A DNA stretch of 40,950 bases from an uncultured Alistipes sp. (GCA_944321185.1 CALUKH010000017.1:1-40950); one strand, 5' to 3'; positions 1 through 9,264 are shown, counted from the stretch's first letter. The notes: a model not told the origin generated them from the sequence alone. Numbers and translations: made by a program.

Positions 1-89
1 TGGCAGATCTCGTTCTGGCCCACAGGTCCGTCGGCCTTGACGATCACGATGTTGGAGATGATACCGTTTACACGTCCCGTTGTTTTCAT
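1..89 (-). CDS. atpA: V-type ATP synthase subunit A (N-terminal fragment)
   Basis: Only the first 29 or so codons are inside the window; the gene runs off the left edge. The visible residues, starting MKTTGRVNGIISNIVIVKAD, match the N-terminal beta-barrel of the catalytic A subunit of V/A-type ATPases (a GRV-x-GI start is usual). The A subunit hydrolyses or makes ATP in the cytoplasmic V1 head. It starts 9 bp after the stop of the DUF2764 gene and lies downstream of the E subunit, which is the usual order in Bacteroidetes V-ATPase operons. Identity rests on a short stretch plus context. Confidence 0.8.
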   Translation of the reverse strand, partial: MKTTGRVNGIISNIVIVKADGPVGQNEIC

Positions 90-98
90 GGTATCGTT

Positions 99-935
99 TT
101 ATTGTTTATTTTCAATGAGTTGCTTACCGTCGAGTTCGGCCATCAGACGGGCGAACATCTCCCGTCCGCGGGCGGCGTCCAGACGCGTCCAGCGCGCCAC
201 GATGTTCACCCGCACCAGGTACGACAGGATGGCATCGAGATCGAAATAGTCGAACGTGGCCAGATCCGCGGCCTCCGACCAGCGGATCAGATCCAGTTTG
301 CGCTCCTTTTCGACGAGATTGGCCTCGTCGTTCATCGCCGCGATCACGGCATCGATCCAGGGCAGTTCGCCGCGCAGTCCGAAGTCGGCGGCCGAACTGC
401 GCTGCAGCTGATCGACCACATCCCCCTCGCCGACGAGCGACTGTTCCAGACTGCGGCCCGTGGCACGTGCGGCCACGGCGGCCGTGACGTTGCGCAGCGT
501 GCGGTCGAAACGCGACCATTCGCGCAGAAAACGGCTCCGCGATCCCTCGCAGATCCGGTAGTAGGCTTCGAAAAGCTCCTTCTCGAAACGTTGCGCCGTA
601 TCGACCGATTCGGCATCCTCGCCCTCGGGATCGGCATAGGCCCGCACCACGCGAGCCAGCGACTCGGGGAGCCGCCGCGGAGCCTTCAGCTCCTCGTCGA
701 GCTCTTCGCGCGTGAGGTTGCCCAGCGGATTGAAGGCATTCCGCCCGTTGCGCACTGCGGCCAGATTCTCGCAGTCGTAGTAGCCGTAGAGCGTCCGCAC
801 CAGGCGGGCATCCCGTTCGCGGACCCCTTCGAGGATCTCGTCGAGGATGGCCCGCGCATCGAAACCCTTCGTATCGGCATCGAGCGTGTACTCCCTGAGC
901 GACGCGACCAGCGTATAGTATTGGGTTGCGAACAT
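99..935 (-). CDS. DUF2764 protein of the V-type ATPase operon (subunit C-like)
   Basis: A 278-aa protein starting MFATQYYTLVASLREYTLD. The start at 935 was chosen because an AAGGAG purine run abuts it and it lies 4 bp after the stop of the E-subunit gene; the longer open frame upstream only overlaps that gene. The protein is charged and helical with no signal peptide or membrane segment. DUF2764 proteins occupy this slot (E - DUF2764 - A - B - D - I - K) in Bacteroidetes V-ATPase operons. By position and by the YYTLVASL opening it probably plays the role of the C/AC39 subunit linking rotor and stator. That role is inferred; the family assignment is firmer. Confidence 0.75.
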   Translation of the reverse strand: MFATQYYTLVASLREYTLDADTKGFDARAILDEILEGVRERDARLVRTLYGYYDCENLAAVRNGRNAFNPLGNLTREELDEELKAPRRLPESLARVVRAYADPEGEDAESVDTAQRFEKELFEAYYRICEGSRSRFLREWSRFDRTLRNVTAAVAARATGRSLEQSLVGEGDVVDQLQRSSAADFGLRGELPWIDAVIAAMNDEANLVEKERKLDLIRWSEAADLATFDYFDLDAILSYLVRVNIVARWTRLDAARGREMFARLMAELDGKQLIENKQ

Positions 936-939
936 CTCC

Positions 940-1554
940 TTACGCCTTGAACAGCAGTTGATAGACCTTGTCACGAAGGTACTCGCCCAGCAGGGCCTCC
1001 AGATCGGCATCCGTGAACGAGATGTAGTAGCCGCCCTCCTTGGCGCCCACCTTAAAGCCGCTCTTGACCTCCTTGGACCAGCCCACCTCAATACCGGCGT
1101 CGAGCAGTGTCCGGGCGCTCTTGGCGAAGGCGGCATCGAGCTTCTGGCGGGCATCCTCCGGGAGCAGGGCCTGCAGCGAGACCTTGCCCGAATCGGCACC
1201 GTTCCAGTTGCGGGCCACGGCGACGAGCATCTCCTCGAGGAATTTCGGATCGAGCGCTGCGGCCTTGACACCGTCGGCGGTCGATTTGGCGACGATGGCC
1301 GAAGCGATCTCGGACTTGATCGTCGAGAGGGCCTGACGTCCGGCCAGCGAGATTTCGGTCAGCGTATTCTTCTCGACCTCCTCGGCCTTGGCGTGAGCCT
1401 TGCGGACGATCTCGTCGGCCTGGGCACGGGCCTCGTCGAGGATTTTCCGGGCCTGGGCCTGGGCATCGGAGATCAGTTTGTCGGCATCGGCACGCCCTTT
1501 CTCCAACCCTTCGTCATAGAGTTTGCGGGTCAACTCCTGCAGTTTGTTTTCCAT
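940..1554 (-). CDS. atpE: V-type ATP synthase subunit E
   Basis: A 204-aa protein with the classic peripheral-stalk layout. Residues 1-75 form a long charged, alanine-rich coiled coil (ARKILDEARAQADEIVRKAH) that pairs with subunit G/H. Residues from about 95 on form a compact alpha/beta head that contacts subunit B at the top of the V1 head. Length and architecture fit the family (about 190-200 aa). It is the first gene of the V-ATPase operon here. A -7 promoter element lies about 42 bp upstream, and the DUF2764 gene follows after 4 bp. Bacteroidales use V/A-type ATPases for ion transport across the inner membrane. Confidence 0.88.
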   Translation of the reverse strand: MENKLQELTRKLYDEGLEKGRADADKLISDAQAQARKILDEARAQADEIVRKAHAKAEEVEKNTLTEISLAGRQALSTIKSEIASAIVAKSTADGVKAAALDPKFLEEMLVAVARNWNGADSGKVSLQALLPEDARQKLDAAFAKSARTLLDAGIEVGWSKEVKSGFKVGAKEGGYYISFTDADLEALLGEYLRDKVYQLLFKA

Positions 1555-1595
1555 AATGTTATCGTGTTTGATTATTGTTTTTCATTTTTGCCGTA

Positions 1596-1603
1596 CAAAT
1601 ATA
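1596..1603 (-). promoter_or_regulatory. -7 promoter element of the V-ATPase operon
   Basis: On the minus strand this reads TATATTTG, a perfect TAnnTTTG match to the Bacteroidetes primary-sigma -7 element. It predicts a start of transcription near 1592 and a leader of about 37 nt before the E-subunit ATG at 1554. No TTTG at the expected -33 distance is visible, only a T-rich stretch. Confidence 0.55.
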
Positions 1604-1696
1604 TAAAAGATTACGAAAAAACCGCATTTACGAGCGGCAATTTATCCACTTTTGACAAATTTCCCACGCAAATGGAAATCCTGCATGAACGGGGCC

Positions 1697-1729
1697 AAAA
1701 AAGAGACACGGCCGAGTTTGGGCCGTGTC
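1697..1729 (-). terminator. Rho-independent terminator after the sulfatase gene
   Basis: A perfect 9-bp stem (GACACGGCC at 1705-1713 with GGCCGTGTC at 1721-1729, 7-nt loop) is followed on the minus strand by a six-U run (A-run 1697-1702). It lies 17 bp past the sulfatase stop codon and separates the PUL from the V-ATPase promoter. Confidence 0.85.
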
Positions 1730-1745
1730 CGAGACAAGTAAAAGA

Positions 1746-3311
1746 CTATCGATGGAGAAAAACCGAATCCCGAGGGTCTTCGGGCGGTGGGAAATGGCGA
1801 ATTCCACCGCTCAGACGCGGATACCGTTCCCAGATTTCGGGATCCGGGCCCACACGCGGATCGTGCGTCCTTTCCAGTTCATCGTTGAGCAGACGCTTGA
1901 GCCGCTCCTCCACGGCGGCATGACGGGGATCCCCACACAGATTGTGCAGGCAGGCCGGATCCGCCGTCAGGTCGTAGAGCTCGTACTCGGGACGATGAGC
2001 CGTAGCAAGTTCGAAGAACCACCCCACTCCCGGCTCCGTTCGCCCGCGGATCAGAAAGTCCTTGGTCGGGGCGTCGTCCATGTCGTAAAAAGCGCTGCAC
2101 GCCGGACCAGGACGTCCCGAAGCATCACACGAGCACGGATCGCCCGCCGGCCAGCGTTCACAATGGAAATTCCTGACGAGCATCCAGTTACGCTCACGAA
2201 TACAGCGAATCGGATACCCCCAATTGGCATAACGGGCCGACGAATGGCGCTCACGGCCGCCGTAGACCACTTCCCGTACCGAATTCGTATCCCCCGCCAA
2301 AAGCGGCAGCAGACTCTTGCCGACGGGCGGCCGACCGGAACGAGCAATCACTCCGGCCGCCTCGAGCAGGGTCGGGAACAGATCAACCAGACTGACCAGC
2401 GCCTCGACATGCTGTCCGCCCCGAATCCGCGCCCCCCAACAAACGGCCAACGGCACGTGCAACCCCGCATCGTAGCAATTGGCCTTGGCGCGCGGAAAAG
2501 GCATGCCGTTATCGGCCGTAACGATGACGATCGTATTCTCCAGTTCGCCGCGCCGCCGCAACTCCTCGAGGCAGTTGCACAGGTGGCAATCCATCCATTC
2601 AATCTCCACGGCATAATCCAGCAGATCGCCTCGCACCTCGGTCGAATCGGGTAAAAAGCCCGGGACTTCAGCCTGTTCGAGCGACATTCCCTGCCGTTGC
2701 CAGGAATCCCGTTCGTAGGGGCGATGCGGCTCCCGGGTCCCCAGCCAGAAACAAAACGGAGCACCTGCGGGCCGGGCCTCGAGAAAAGCCCGGAAATTGG
2801 CCGTATAGTCGATCCGCGAAAGGCCCGCAAAAGGAGGCTCAAGCTGACAGGCATTGTACTCCCGGCCAGCCGGATTGCACGTCCGACCTGCCGCACGCCA
2901 CTCGCCCGGTCCCCAACCCTTGCCCGTATAACCGACATGATAACCGGCCCGTTCGAGCAGCTCCGGATAACACGTATATTGCGCCGGAAAGAGACTTCCG
3001 TGGGTCCCGGCCTGTTCGATCTGCCAGGGATAAAGCCCCGTCAGCATGCTGGCACGCGAAGGACTGCTCCCCGGCGAGGTTGCATAGGCATTTTCGAAAA
3101 GGGCTCCGAGAGCCGCCACGGTATCGAAACCCGGCGTCGAAACCATCCGGCAACCGTAAGCCGAGGCATACGGATAGGATTGATCGTCGGCCATGACGAC
3201 CAGTATATTCGGGCGCGTCACCCTCCCGGCCGCTCCGGCCTGCTGACCGCCCAGCAACAATGCGCCCAATCCGGCCAGGCGCAATGTGCAGATTCGTTCA
3301 TCAATACCCAT
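1746..3311 (-). CDS. Family S1 sulfatase, SGSH (N-sulfoglucosamine sulfohydrolase)-like
   Basis: A 521-aa hydrolase with a weak N-terminal signal sequence (residues 1-29), so probably periplasmic or surface. Sulfatase landmarks are in order: the calcium-binding pair D42-D43, the formylglycine motif S82-S-P-S-R86, K131 in GKGWG, H196 in EPHRPY, and D267-N268 followed by GMPFP. The TADNGMPFP stretch and overall layout resemble SGSH-like (subfamily S1_8-type) sulfatases. The formylglycine precursor is serine, so activation would need an anSME-type radical SAM enzyme, not encoded here. It is the last gene of the SusCD unit, which suggests that the glycan or one of its fragments carries O- or N-sulfate. 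The substrate cannot be read from sequence. Confidence 0.85.
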   Translation of the reverse strand: MGIDERICTLRLAGLGALLLGGQQAGAAGRVTRPNILVVMADDQSYPYASAYGCRMVSTPGFDTVAALGALFENAYATSPGSSPSRASMLTGLYPWQIEQAGTHGSLFPAQYTCYPELLERAGYHVGYTGKGWGPGEWRAAGRTCNPAGREYNACQLEPPFAGLSRIDYTANFRAFLEARPAGAPFCFWLGTREPHRPYERDSWQRQGMSLEQAEVPGFLPDSTEVRGDLLDYAVEIEWMDCHLCNCLEELRRRGELENTIVIVTADNGMPFPRAKANCYDAGLHVPLAVCWGARIRGGQHVEALVSLVDLFPTLLEAAGVIARSGRPPVGKSLLPLLAGDTNSVREVVYGGRERHSSARYANWGYPIRCIRERNWMLVRNFHCERWPAGDPCSCDASGRPGPACSAFYDMDDAPTKDFLIRGRTEPGVGWFFELATAHRPEYELYDLTADPACLHNLCGDPRHAAVEERLKRLLNDELERTHDPRVGPDPEIWERYPRLSGGIRHFPPPEDPRDSVFLHR

Positions 3312-3352
3312 TTTTCCCGAAATTGATCATTCAACACCTCAACATCCGACAA

Positions 3353-3398
3353 GGCGGGCCGATCCGTGGCGCTGTGACATGCATCAGATCGGCCCGCC
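3353..3398 (-). promoter_or_regulatory. Perfect 12-bp inverted repeat between lipoprotein and sulfatase genes
   Basis: GGCGGGCCGATC at 3353-3364 pairs with GATCGGCCCGCC at 3387-3398 across a 22-nt loop. It fills the gap between the lipoprotein stop and the sulfatase start. No U-run follows, so it is more likely an intra-operon attenuator or mRNA processing/stability element than a strong terminator. Confidence 0.55.
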
Positions 3399-3420
3399 TC
3401 ATCCAACACAGACGACGGAA

Positions 3421-4335
3421 TCACCACGTCTCGACCCGCAGATCGTAGAGCGGATCCTGACGGAGAACCAGCGTCTCGACAACCCGATAATAACGCCCCT
3501 CCTTCTCGTAGGTATATTCCAGATCGAATTGCGGAGCCCGCACGCCGGGATCGGCGACGAAATCATAGTCTCCCCGGGGCTGATAACTGCCCGAAGCCTG
3601 TGTCACCACAGCCGCACCCTCGACACCCGAGACCGTCACGTTCCCCGCATCGTCCAACTCGAGAAGCAGACTCCCCACGCCGTCGTTGTCGTTACCCAAA
3701 CCGGGCCGCACGACCCGATGGGTCCCTTCGGTGACAAACTCCACCGTGTTGCATTTGCTGATGTCATGCCGGTTGCCGTAACTCTGCGGATCGCCCAGCG
3801 CCTGGCCCGAAGCATCCACCTCGGTCGTTTGCCCCATGCGATAGTAGACTCCCGCATAGGTGCTGATGTAGCGGACGACGACCAACGTCGTCTCGGCCCC
3901 CTCGCGCAGGGCCCCCAGCGAATTCTCCGTCATCCGCAACGGCAGCACGTAGTGCGATTCGCGCGAAAGTTCGTCGGCAAAGAATTCGTCGGTGAAGTCG
4001 ATCCGCACATCCGCAACCGGAAGATTCGACTTGCGGACCCGGAAATACTCGGGATCCGACAGCCGATAATAGTTGCTCGGGAGCAGCTCCTTGTCCTCCA
4101 GCCCCTCGAGCAGCGCCGGATCGATCACAAACCGGGCCCAGTCCGCGAGATCCACCTCGCGTTTGCCGCCGATCGACACGCCGACGTAGATCGGCATGTC
4201 CCGATCCGAAATCACCGTTCGCAACGGTTTGGCTACGGCAAAGCCCATATTCGGAGATTCATAGTCGTGTGTGTAATCATCGTAGCAGGAGGTCAACACG
4301 AGCAGCAAGGGAATCAATAAACTTGCGTATTTCAT
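3421..4335 (-). CDS. DUF1735/BT_3987-like surface lipoprotein of the PUL
   Basis: A 304-aa lipoprotein. The start at 4335 gives MKYASLLIPLLLVLTSC with the lipobox cysteine at residue 17 and an AAGGA ribosome site about 11 nt upstream. The N-terminal half (about residues 25-155: MGFAVAKPLRTV, SIGGKREVDLADWARFVID, LPSNYYRLSDPEYF, SHYVLPLRM) looks like the DUF1735 beta-sandwich. The C-terminal half, ending in GRYYRVVETLVLRQDP, resembles the DUF4361 module usually found with it. Such proteins follow susCD pairs and are thought to be surface glycan-binding (SGBP-like) proteins. It lies 30 bp after a SusD stop and upstream of the sulfatase. Glycan binding is inferred from family and context. Confidence 0.78.
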   Translation of the reverse strand: MKYASLLIPLLLVLTSCYDDYTHDYESPNMGFAVAKPLRTVISDRDMPIYVGVSIGGKREVDLADWARFVIDPALLEGLEDKELLPSNYYRLSDPEYFRVRKSNLPVADVRIDFTDEFFADELSRESHYVLPLRMTENSLGALREGAETTLVVVRYISTYAGVYYRMGQTTEVDASGQALGDPQSYGNRHDISKCNTVEFVTEGTHRVVRPGLGNDNDGVGSLLLELDDAGNVTVSGVEGAAVVTQASGSYQPRGDYDFVADPGVRAPQFDLEYTYEKEGRYYRVVETLVLRQDPLYDLRVETW

Positions 4336-4365
4336 AAATATAAGTCCTTGTTTTGCATTCAACAT

Positions 4366-6153
4366 TTACCAACCCAGGTTGTTCTTCAGACCGGGATTTT
4401 TCCGGAGTTCGGCCTCCGGCAGCGGCAGATAATAATAGCGAAGATCGTGCAGGGGACGTTCTTCGATGATCTGCACCTCGAAATCGTCGTTTCCATCCGC
4501 GCCGCGCGTCACCTTCATGCCCCGGATGGGCTCGTCGAGCGGCAGAAGCCACCGCCGCAGATCCCAGAAACGCTGATTCTCGAAGGCAAATTCAATCCTT
4601 CGTTCGTTCTGAATCATCGCCCGGAAGCGTTCCGTCGAAACGGCCGTCTCACCCAGATAGCCCTCATCGGTAATGCCGCCCGACTTCTCACGAATCGTCC
4701 GGATCACGTCATAGGCGCTCATCGTACACTCCGGCCCCAGGCCCCGCGGTCCCCAGGCCTCGTTGGACGCCTCCGCAAAGTTAAACCATACTTCGCCCTT
4801 GCGCAACATCGGATAGTAATGACGCGAATCCTGCTGCTCGAGCGGCTTGAGGAAGTTGCTCAGATCCGTATTGATGAACTTGGCCAGGTAGTATCCCGAA
4901 CGGCTGGCCTTCTCGCTGAAATCCTCCGAGTCCTTGCCGCCGGGCGTCACGTCGATATACGACTCATTGCTGCCGAACTTGCGCCCCTGGTAGTAGAGAT
5001 TCACGTCGAAACGCGCATCCCGCACACAGGCATACGGATCCGACGGATCGTACAGCGAACGCGGATCGTCGATCGGATAGCCGTTCTGCGCCGGAAAGGC
5101 CGCGGCCAGATTGTGCGACGGAACGGTTTGCGCATTGCCGTAGTAGAACGGCGGATAGTGACGCTCCTCGATGGCATGGTTCCGCCCGACAAACGTCCGG
5201 AAAAGAAACTCCGTCGACTGGGAATCGCCTCCATCGTAAAGCTCCTTGGGATTGAGTGCCGCGTAGCTCTGCATGCCTTCAAGCTGGAGCACCTCCCAGG
5301 CGTACAGGGCAGCCCGCTCCCACTTGGCCTGACAGGCCGCCTGATCCACCACCGTATAGTCGCCCATGCCGTTCAGACGAACCACGTTGTCGGGCTGATA
5401 GGCCGGACTGGCCGCATAGAGCAGAACCCGGCTCTTGAGCGCGGCAGCCGCAAGTCCCGAAGCCCGGCCGAAGAGATTGTCTCCCAGGATGGCATCGCCG
5501 CCCGTATAGTTGAGCGGCAGCAACTCCATGGCCGCCTCGCAATCCTCGACGATCTGCTCCACGCATTTTTCATACGTATCCCGCGGAAAATTTTCCGGGT
5601 GGGATGCCTCCTGATCACTCACGAACGCCGTAACGATCGGATAACCCAGCACCTGTCCGTCATCGGTGCGTCCGCCGTAGGTCTGCAGCAGTTCGAATCC
5701 GACCCAGGCCCGCAGGAACATCGCCTCACCCTTGAGACGCTGCTTGATCTTGGCATCATCCTCTTCGTTCGAAATGCTGTAACGAACCTGATCGGTCAAA
5801 CCCCGGTCCAAGAACAGATGAATACGCTGGAAGCAGTCGTAACAATCGCTCCAGTTGCCCAGCGGATTGGTCGAATAGGAGAAGACACCCTGCCCTGCCC
5901 GGTAGACCTTCGAATCGAAATTGCGCGTCAAGGCATTGTCCGTAGCGGCATCCAGGAAGTTCCCATCCCAGGCGTCGGGGGCCGTCATCACATCCCGGTA
6001 GACCGACAGCAGCACCCCCTGCGCCATGTCCGGATTCGACCAGGTATCGCTCTCCGACCATTCGTTGGTCAGTTTCGTGTCGAGCATCTCGCTGCACGAG
6101 CTTGCCGCGCCCGCCAGCATCACGGCCATAAAGACATATTTCACGTATTTCAT
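4366..6153 (-). CDS. SusD/RagB-family nutrient-binding lipoprotein (pair 1)
   Basis: A 595-aa outer-membrane lipoprotein with signal peptide and lipobox ending AGAASSC (Cys20). It has the SusD all-helical TPR scaffold: an N-terminal segment with MAQGVLLSVYRDVM, a helix pair near KGEAMFLRAWVGFELLQTYGG (the FLRA-W-Y/F signature), and a C-terminal region with NERRIEFAFENQRFWDLRRW, nearly universal in SusD/RagB proteins. It ends NPGLKNNLGW. SusD caps its SusC partner and delivers oligosaccharides to it at the cell surface. The cognate SusC lies 13 bp upstream. Which sugar it binds cannot be told from sequence. Confidence 0.92.
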   Translation of the reverse strand: MKYVKYVFMAVMLAGAASSCSEMLDTKLTNEWSESDTWSNPDMAQGVLLSVYRDVMTAPDAWDGNFLDAATDNALTRNFDSKVYRAGQGVFSYSTNPLGNWSDCYDCFQRIHLFLDRGLTDQVRYSISNEEDDAKIKQRLKGEAMFLRAWVGFELLQTYGGRTDDGQVLGYPIVTAFVSDQEASHPENFPRDTYEKCVEQIVEDCEAAMELLPLNYTGGDAILGDNLFGRASGLAAAALKSRVLLYAASPAYQPDNVVRLNGMGDYTVVDQAACQAKWERAALYAWEVLQLEGMQSYAALNPKELYDGGDSQSTEFLFRTFVGRNHAIEERHYPPFYYGNAQTVPSHNLAAAFPAQNGYPIDDPRSLYDPSDPYACVRDARFDVNLYYQGRKFGSNESYIDVTPGGKDSEDFSEKASRSGYYLAKFINTDLSNFLKPLEQQDSRHYYPMLRKGEVWFNFAEASNEAWGPRGLGPECTMSAYDVIRTIREKSGGITDEGYLGETAVSTERFRAMIQNERRIEFAFENQRFWDLRRWLLPLDEPIRGMKVTRGADGNDDFEVQIIEERPLHDLRYYYLPLPEAELRKNPGLKNNLGW

Positions 6154-6166
6154 ATTCTGTCAGTTT

Positions 6167-9100
6167 TTAGAAGGTGATCGATACTCCGCCCGTCACGGTC
6201 CGATAGGCCGGGTAGTTCTCCAACCCGGAGAGCATCAGCTCGGGATCGAGATCCTTGATGGCAGACAGGACGAAAAGATTGGTTCCGCGGACAAAGAACT
6301 TGTAGCTCTTGCCGGCTCCCTTGCCCGAACGGTTCCGCAGCGTATAGCTCAACTCCACGTTCTTGAGCCGCAGATAGGAACCGTCCTGCGCCCAGAAGGT
6401 CGAATTGCGGAAGTTGTTGGTGGCATCCGTCGTCGTCAGGCGGGGTTGCGTACCCTCGGGATTGTTCACCGGATGGTAGCGGTCGAGCGCCAGCACCGAA
6501 TATCCGTCCAGCCCGTGGTTCCAGTAGTAGGAGCTCGTGCACATTTGGGTAATGCCCGTCGTGGCCGTTGCCAGTACATAGAGTCCGAATCCCTTATAGT
6601 TGAGCGAAAGGTCGAGGCCCATGGTCGTAGTCGGGAAACTCTGCCCGAGACCGGTCTGATCGGCATCGTCAACAATCCCGTCACCATTCAGGTCCGTATA
6701 GGCAATGTCGCCCACGCCGTAGGCGCTGAAGCCCTGAAGCGCATGACCCGACAGCGGAACATCCTTGCCGAAGAGTCCCTCGGCCTGCCATCCGAAGATC
6801 GTGCTCGTCGGACGCCCCACAGCCTTGCGATACTCTTCGATACCGGCCAGTTCGTCACTCTGACGCAGTTCGTTCTTCGTCCACGTGAGATTGAAGCCGA
6901 CCCGATAGGTGAAATCGCGTCCGGCCCGGCCGTTCCACGACAAACCCGCATCCACACCCCGGTTCAGGACCGAACCGAAGTTCTCGTAGGGGATGAAATC
7001 GCCGCCTGTGGCAGCGTATTGCGTCGTGTGGATTCCGATGATGTCGCGACGCATTTCCCGGAACCAGTTCACCTCGGCCCGAAGTCTGTGATCCAGGAAG
7101 AGCCCTTCCACGCCGATATTCCACTCGTCGGAATACTCCCATCCCAGGCCGGGATTCCCCCAGCGGACGAGATCCGTCGTATTGGCTCCCGTACTGGGTT
7201 TGAACTCGTGGCGGTCGGATTGCTTCCAGTTCGTACGCCACAGGAAATAACCCGTATCTCCGGCATAACCCAGATGGCCGTAACTGGCCTTGAGTTTCAG
7301 GTAGTCAATTCCTTCGACACCTTTCAGGAAGGATTCGTTCGAGAGCACCCACGCCGCACCCAGCGCATAGGCGCAAAAGTAACGACGACCGGCCTCGAAA
7401 CGGCTCGTACCCATGGCCGAAAGAGTCCCTTCGATGAGATAACGGTCATCGTAGCCATAGTTGACCCGCAGCGAAAAGTTATCCTCCTTGATATCCTGGC
7501 TGCTGCCCGTCGCCTCCTCCTTCATGTAGCGGAAAGCCGCCTGGGCCGACAGATCATGCGCCCCGAAACGGTTGGCATAGCCGATGTTGGCCCGCCATCC
7601 GAAATAACGATACGTATTATTGGAGGCGATCGACTGTTTCTTGGGCAGATTGAGCTTCTTGCGCTGGGTGAAACGAATCACCTCATCGTTGTTGTCGTCC
7701 AGATAACGGTCGATCGAATAGGTCGGATAGTCGTTGCGCAGCGACTGACGCAGATAGCTGTAGTTGTCAAACGTCATGTAGGCCTCGGCCGTCAGACCCT
7801 TGACATATTCGTTGAGATCGAACTTCAACCCCAGATTGGTCTGGCTGTTGACGTATCGCTCCGAGGTGTTGCCTCCGTAGGCCATGTCTCCATAGAGGTT
7901 GTTCGACTTGCGTTCGCTCGCCCCGAAGATCGGATTGCTCCCGTCGACGGCAATTCCGTCATGGCCGTCGATCTGCTCCGCGTCGATCAGGAAAGGGTAC
8001 TCGTTCGGGCGCAGCGTGGAGAGTTCGCTGAAAAGTTCGCCGCCATCCTTGGCTCCCCAGTCCTTCTTCTCGATACGCGCCGCCACATCGGCCGCCACGG
8101 TCAGGAAATCCGTCACCCGGATATCCAGATTGCCGCGGGCATTGATCCGGTTCAGATCCGAACGGTCACCGATCTTCTCCAGGCCCGAACTGCCCGTATA
8201 TCCGACCGTTGCCGCATAGACCACATTGCGGTTGCCACCGTTGAGTTCCAGCGTCGCCTTGCGGAACGTACTCTGCTTGCGCAGAAACGTACGGTAGTAG
8301 TCCACGTCGGGATAGAGCAGATCATTGGCCCCCTGCGAATGGCGGTAACCCTCCAGATCCCGATCCGAATATAAGGCCTGAAGCCCGTCGTTGGCACACG
8401 CTTCGTTGAAAAGCTTCGCATAATCGTACGCTCCCAGAAACTCCGGAACGCGCGTAGAGGGCTGCACGCCGTACTCCAGTCCGACACGGATGATGCGTTT
8501 GTGGGCCTCGCCCCGACGCGTGCGGATCAAGATCACGCCGTTGGCGGCCCGCGGTCCGTAGAGAATCTTGGCCGGAGCATCCTTCAGAATCTCGATCGAT
8601 TCGATCTCCTCGGGCAGCAGATCGTCCAACGGCCGTTCGATGCCGTCGATGATCACCAGCGCCGTATTCGTACCGTTGCTGTGCTGACCCCGGATGTAAA
8701 GCTGCGAATCGTCATAGCCGATGCCGCCGGTCTGAGCCAGGGCGATCAATCCGGCCGCACGACCCTGCAAAGCATTCGAGAGTTGCAGACCGGGCATCGA
8801 TTTCAACTGCTCGACATCGATGCGGCCAATGGCAGCCGTCAGCGAGCGTTGCGGGGTGAATGCACCATCGCCCCGCTCCAGCCGGTCGCGCTCCGATGCA
8901 TACGGGGCCTCCTGGCGCAGCGTGATCACCGCGGGGCAGGATCCCCGACGAAGGTCGACAATCTGTTGACCATATCCGTCGGTTTCGATCAGCAGCGTAT
9001 CGTCGGATTTCGTCCGCAGCACAAACTCGCCGTTGGCATCCGTGCGGTGTTCGACCGCACCTTCACCACTGAGCACCGAAACATCGGGCAGCGGCTTCCC

Positions 9101-9238
9101 CGATGCATCCACAACCCGAGCCCGCACCTCTACGAGGGGTCTCTTCTGTCGGTTTCGCGATTGGGCCGCCGCTTCCGACGTACTTCCGACCAACAGCATC
9201 AGCAGCCCCATCATAAAAAGAGAATATCTGGTTTTCAT
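6167..9238 (-). CDS. SusC/RagA-family TonB-dependent transporter (pair 1)
   Basis: About 1023 aa if translation begins at MKTRYSLFMMGLLMLLVG (ATG at 9238); an in-frame ATG at 9271 would add 11 residues. A signal peptide ends near AAAQS. It is followed by a carboxypeptidase-regulatory-like Ig domain (VRARVVDASGKPLPDVSVLS), a plug domain (LQGRAAGLIALAQTGG, LYIRGQHSNG, LVIIDGIERPL, IESIEILKDAPAKILYGPRA) and a C-terminal 22-strand barrel ending in an aromatic residue. The usual TonB box (EVVVVGYG-like) between Ig domain and plug is not recognisable; QRSLTAAIG takes its place. It imports oligosaccharides with the SusD 13 bp downstream. It follows the pair-2 SusD by 26 bp, so both pairs are co-transcribed. 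Confidence 0.92.
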   Translation of the reverse strand: MKTRYSLFMMGLLMLLVGSTSEAAAQSRNRQKRPLVEVRARVVDASGKPLPDVSVLSGEGAVEHRTDANGEFVLRTKSDDTLLIETDGYGQQIVDLRRGSCPAVITLRQEAPYASERDRLERGDGAFTPQRSLTAAIGRIDVEQLKSMPGLQLSNALQGRAAGLIALAQTGGIGYDDSQLYIRGQHSNGTNTALVIIDGIERPLDDLLPEEIESIEILKDAPAKILYGPRAANGVILIRTRRGEAHKRIIRVGLEYGVQPSTRVPEFLGAYDYAKLFNEACANDGLQALYSDRDLEGYRHSQGANDLLYPDVDYYRTFLRKQSTFRKATLELNGGNRNVVYAATVGYTGSSGLEKIGDRSDLNRINARGNLDIRVTDFLTVAADVAARIEKKDWGAKDGGELFSELSTLRPNEYPFLIDAEQIDGHDGIAVDGSNPIFGASERKSNNLYGDMAYGGNTSERYVNSQTNLGLKFDLNEYVKGLTAEAYMTFDNYSYLRQSLRNDYPTYSIDRYLDDNNDEVIRFTQRKKLNLPKKQSIASNNTYRYFGWRANIGYANRFGAHDLSAQAAFRYMKEEATGSSQDIKEDNFSLRVNYGYDDRYLIEGTLSAMGTSRFEAGRRYFCAYALGAAWVLSNESFLKGVEGIDYLKLKASYGHLGYAGDTGYFLWRTNWKQSDRHEFKPSTGANTTDLVRWGNPGLGWEYSDEWNIGVEGLFLDHRLRAEVNWFREMRRDIIGIHTTQYAATGGDFIPYENFGSVLNRGVDAGLSWNGRAGRDFTYRVGFNLTWTKNELRQSDELAGIEEYRKAVGRPTSTIFGWQAEGLFGKDVPLSGHALQGFSAYGVGDIAYTDLNGDGIVDDADQTGLGQSFPTTTMGLDLSLNYKGFGLYVLATATTGITQMCTSSYYWNHGLDGYSVLALDRYHPVNNPEGTQPRLTTTDATNNFRNSTFWAQDGSYLRLKNVELSYTLRNRSGKGAGKSYKFFVRGTNLFVLSAIKDLDPELMLSGLENYPAYRTVTGGVSITF

Positions 9239-9264
9239 AGATTTCGGAATTTGAACGTTCATCA

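Noticed and set aside
1555-1745. A small gene between the V-ATPase and sulfatase genes
   Set aside because: Only a promoter element and a terminator can be supported there; no short frame has a convincing start.
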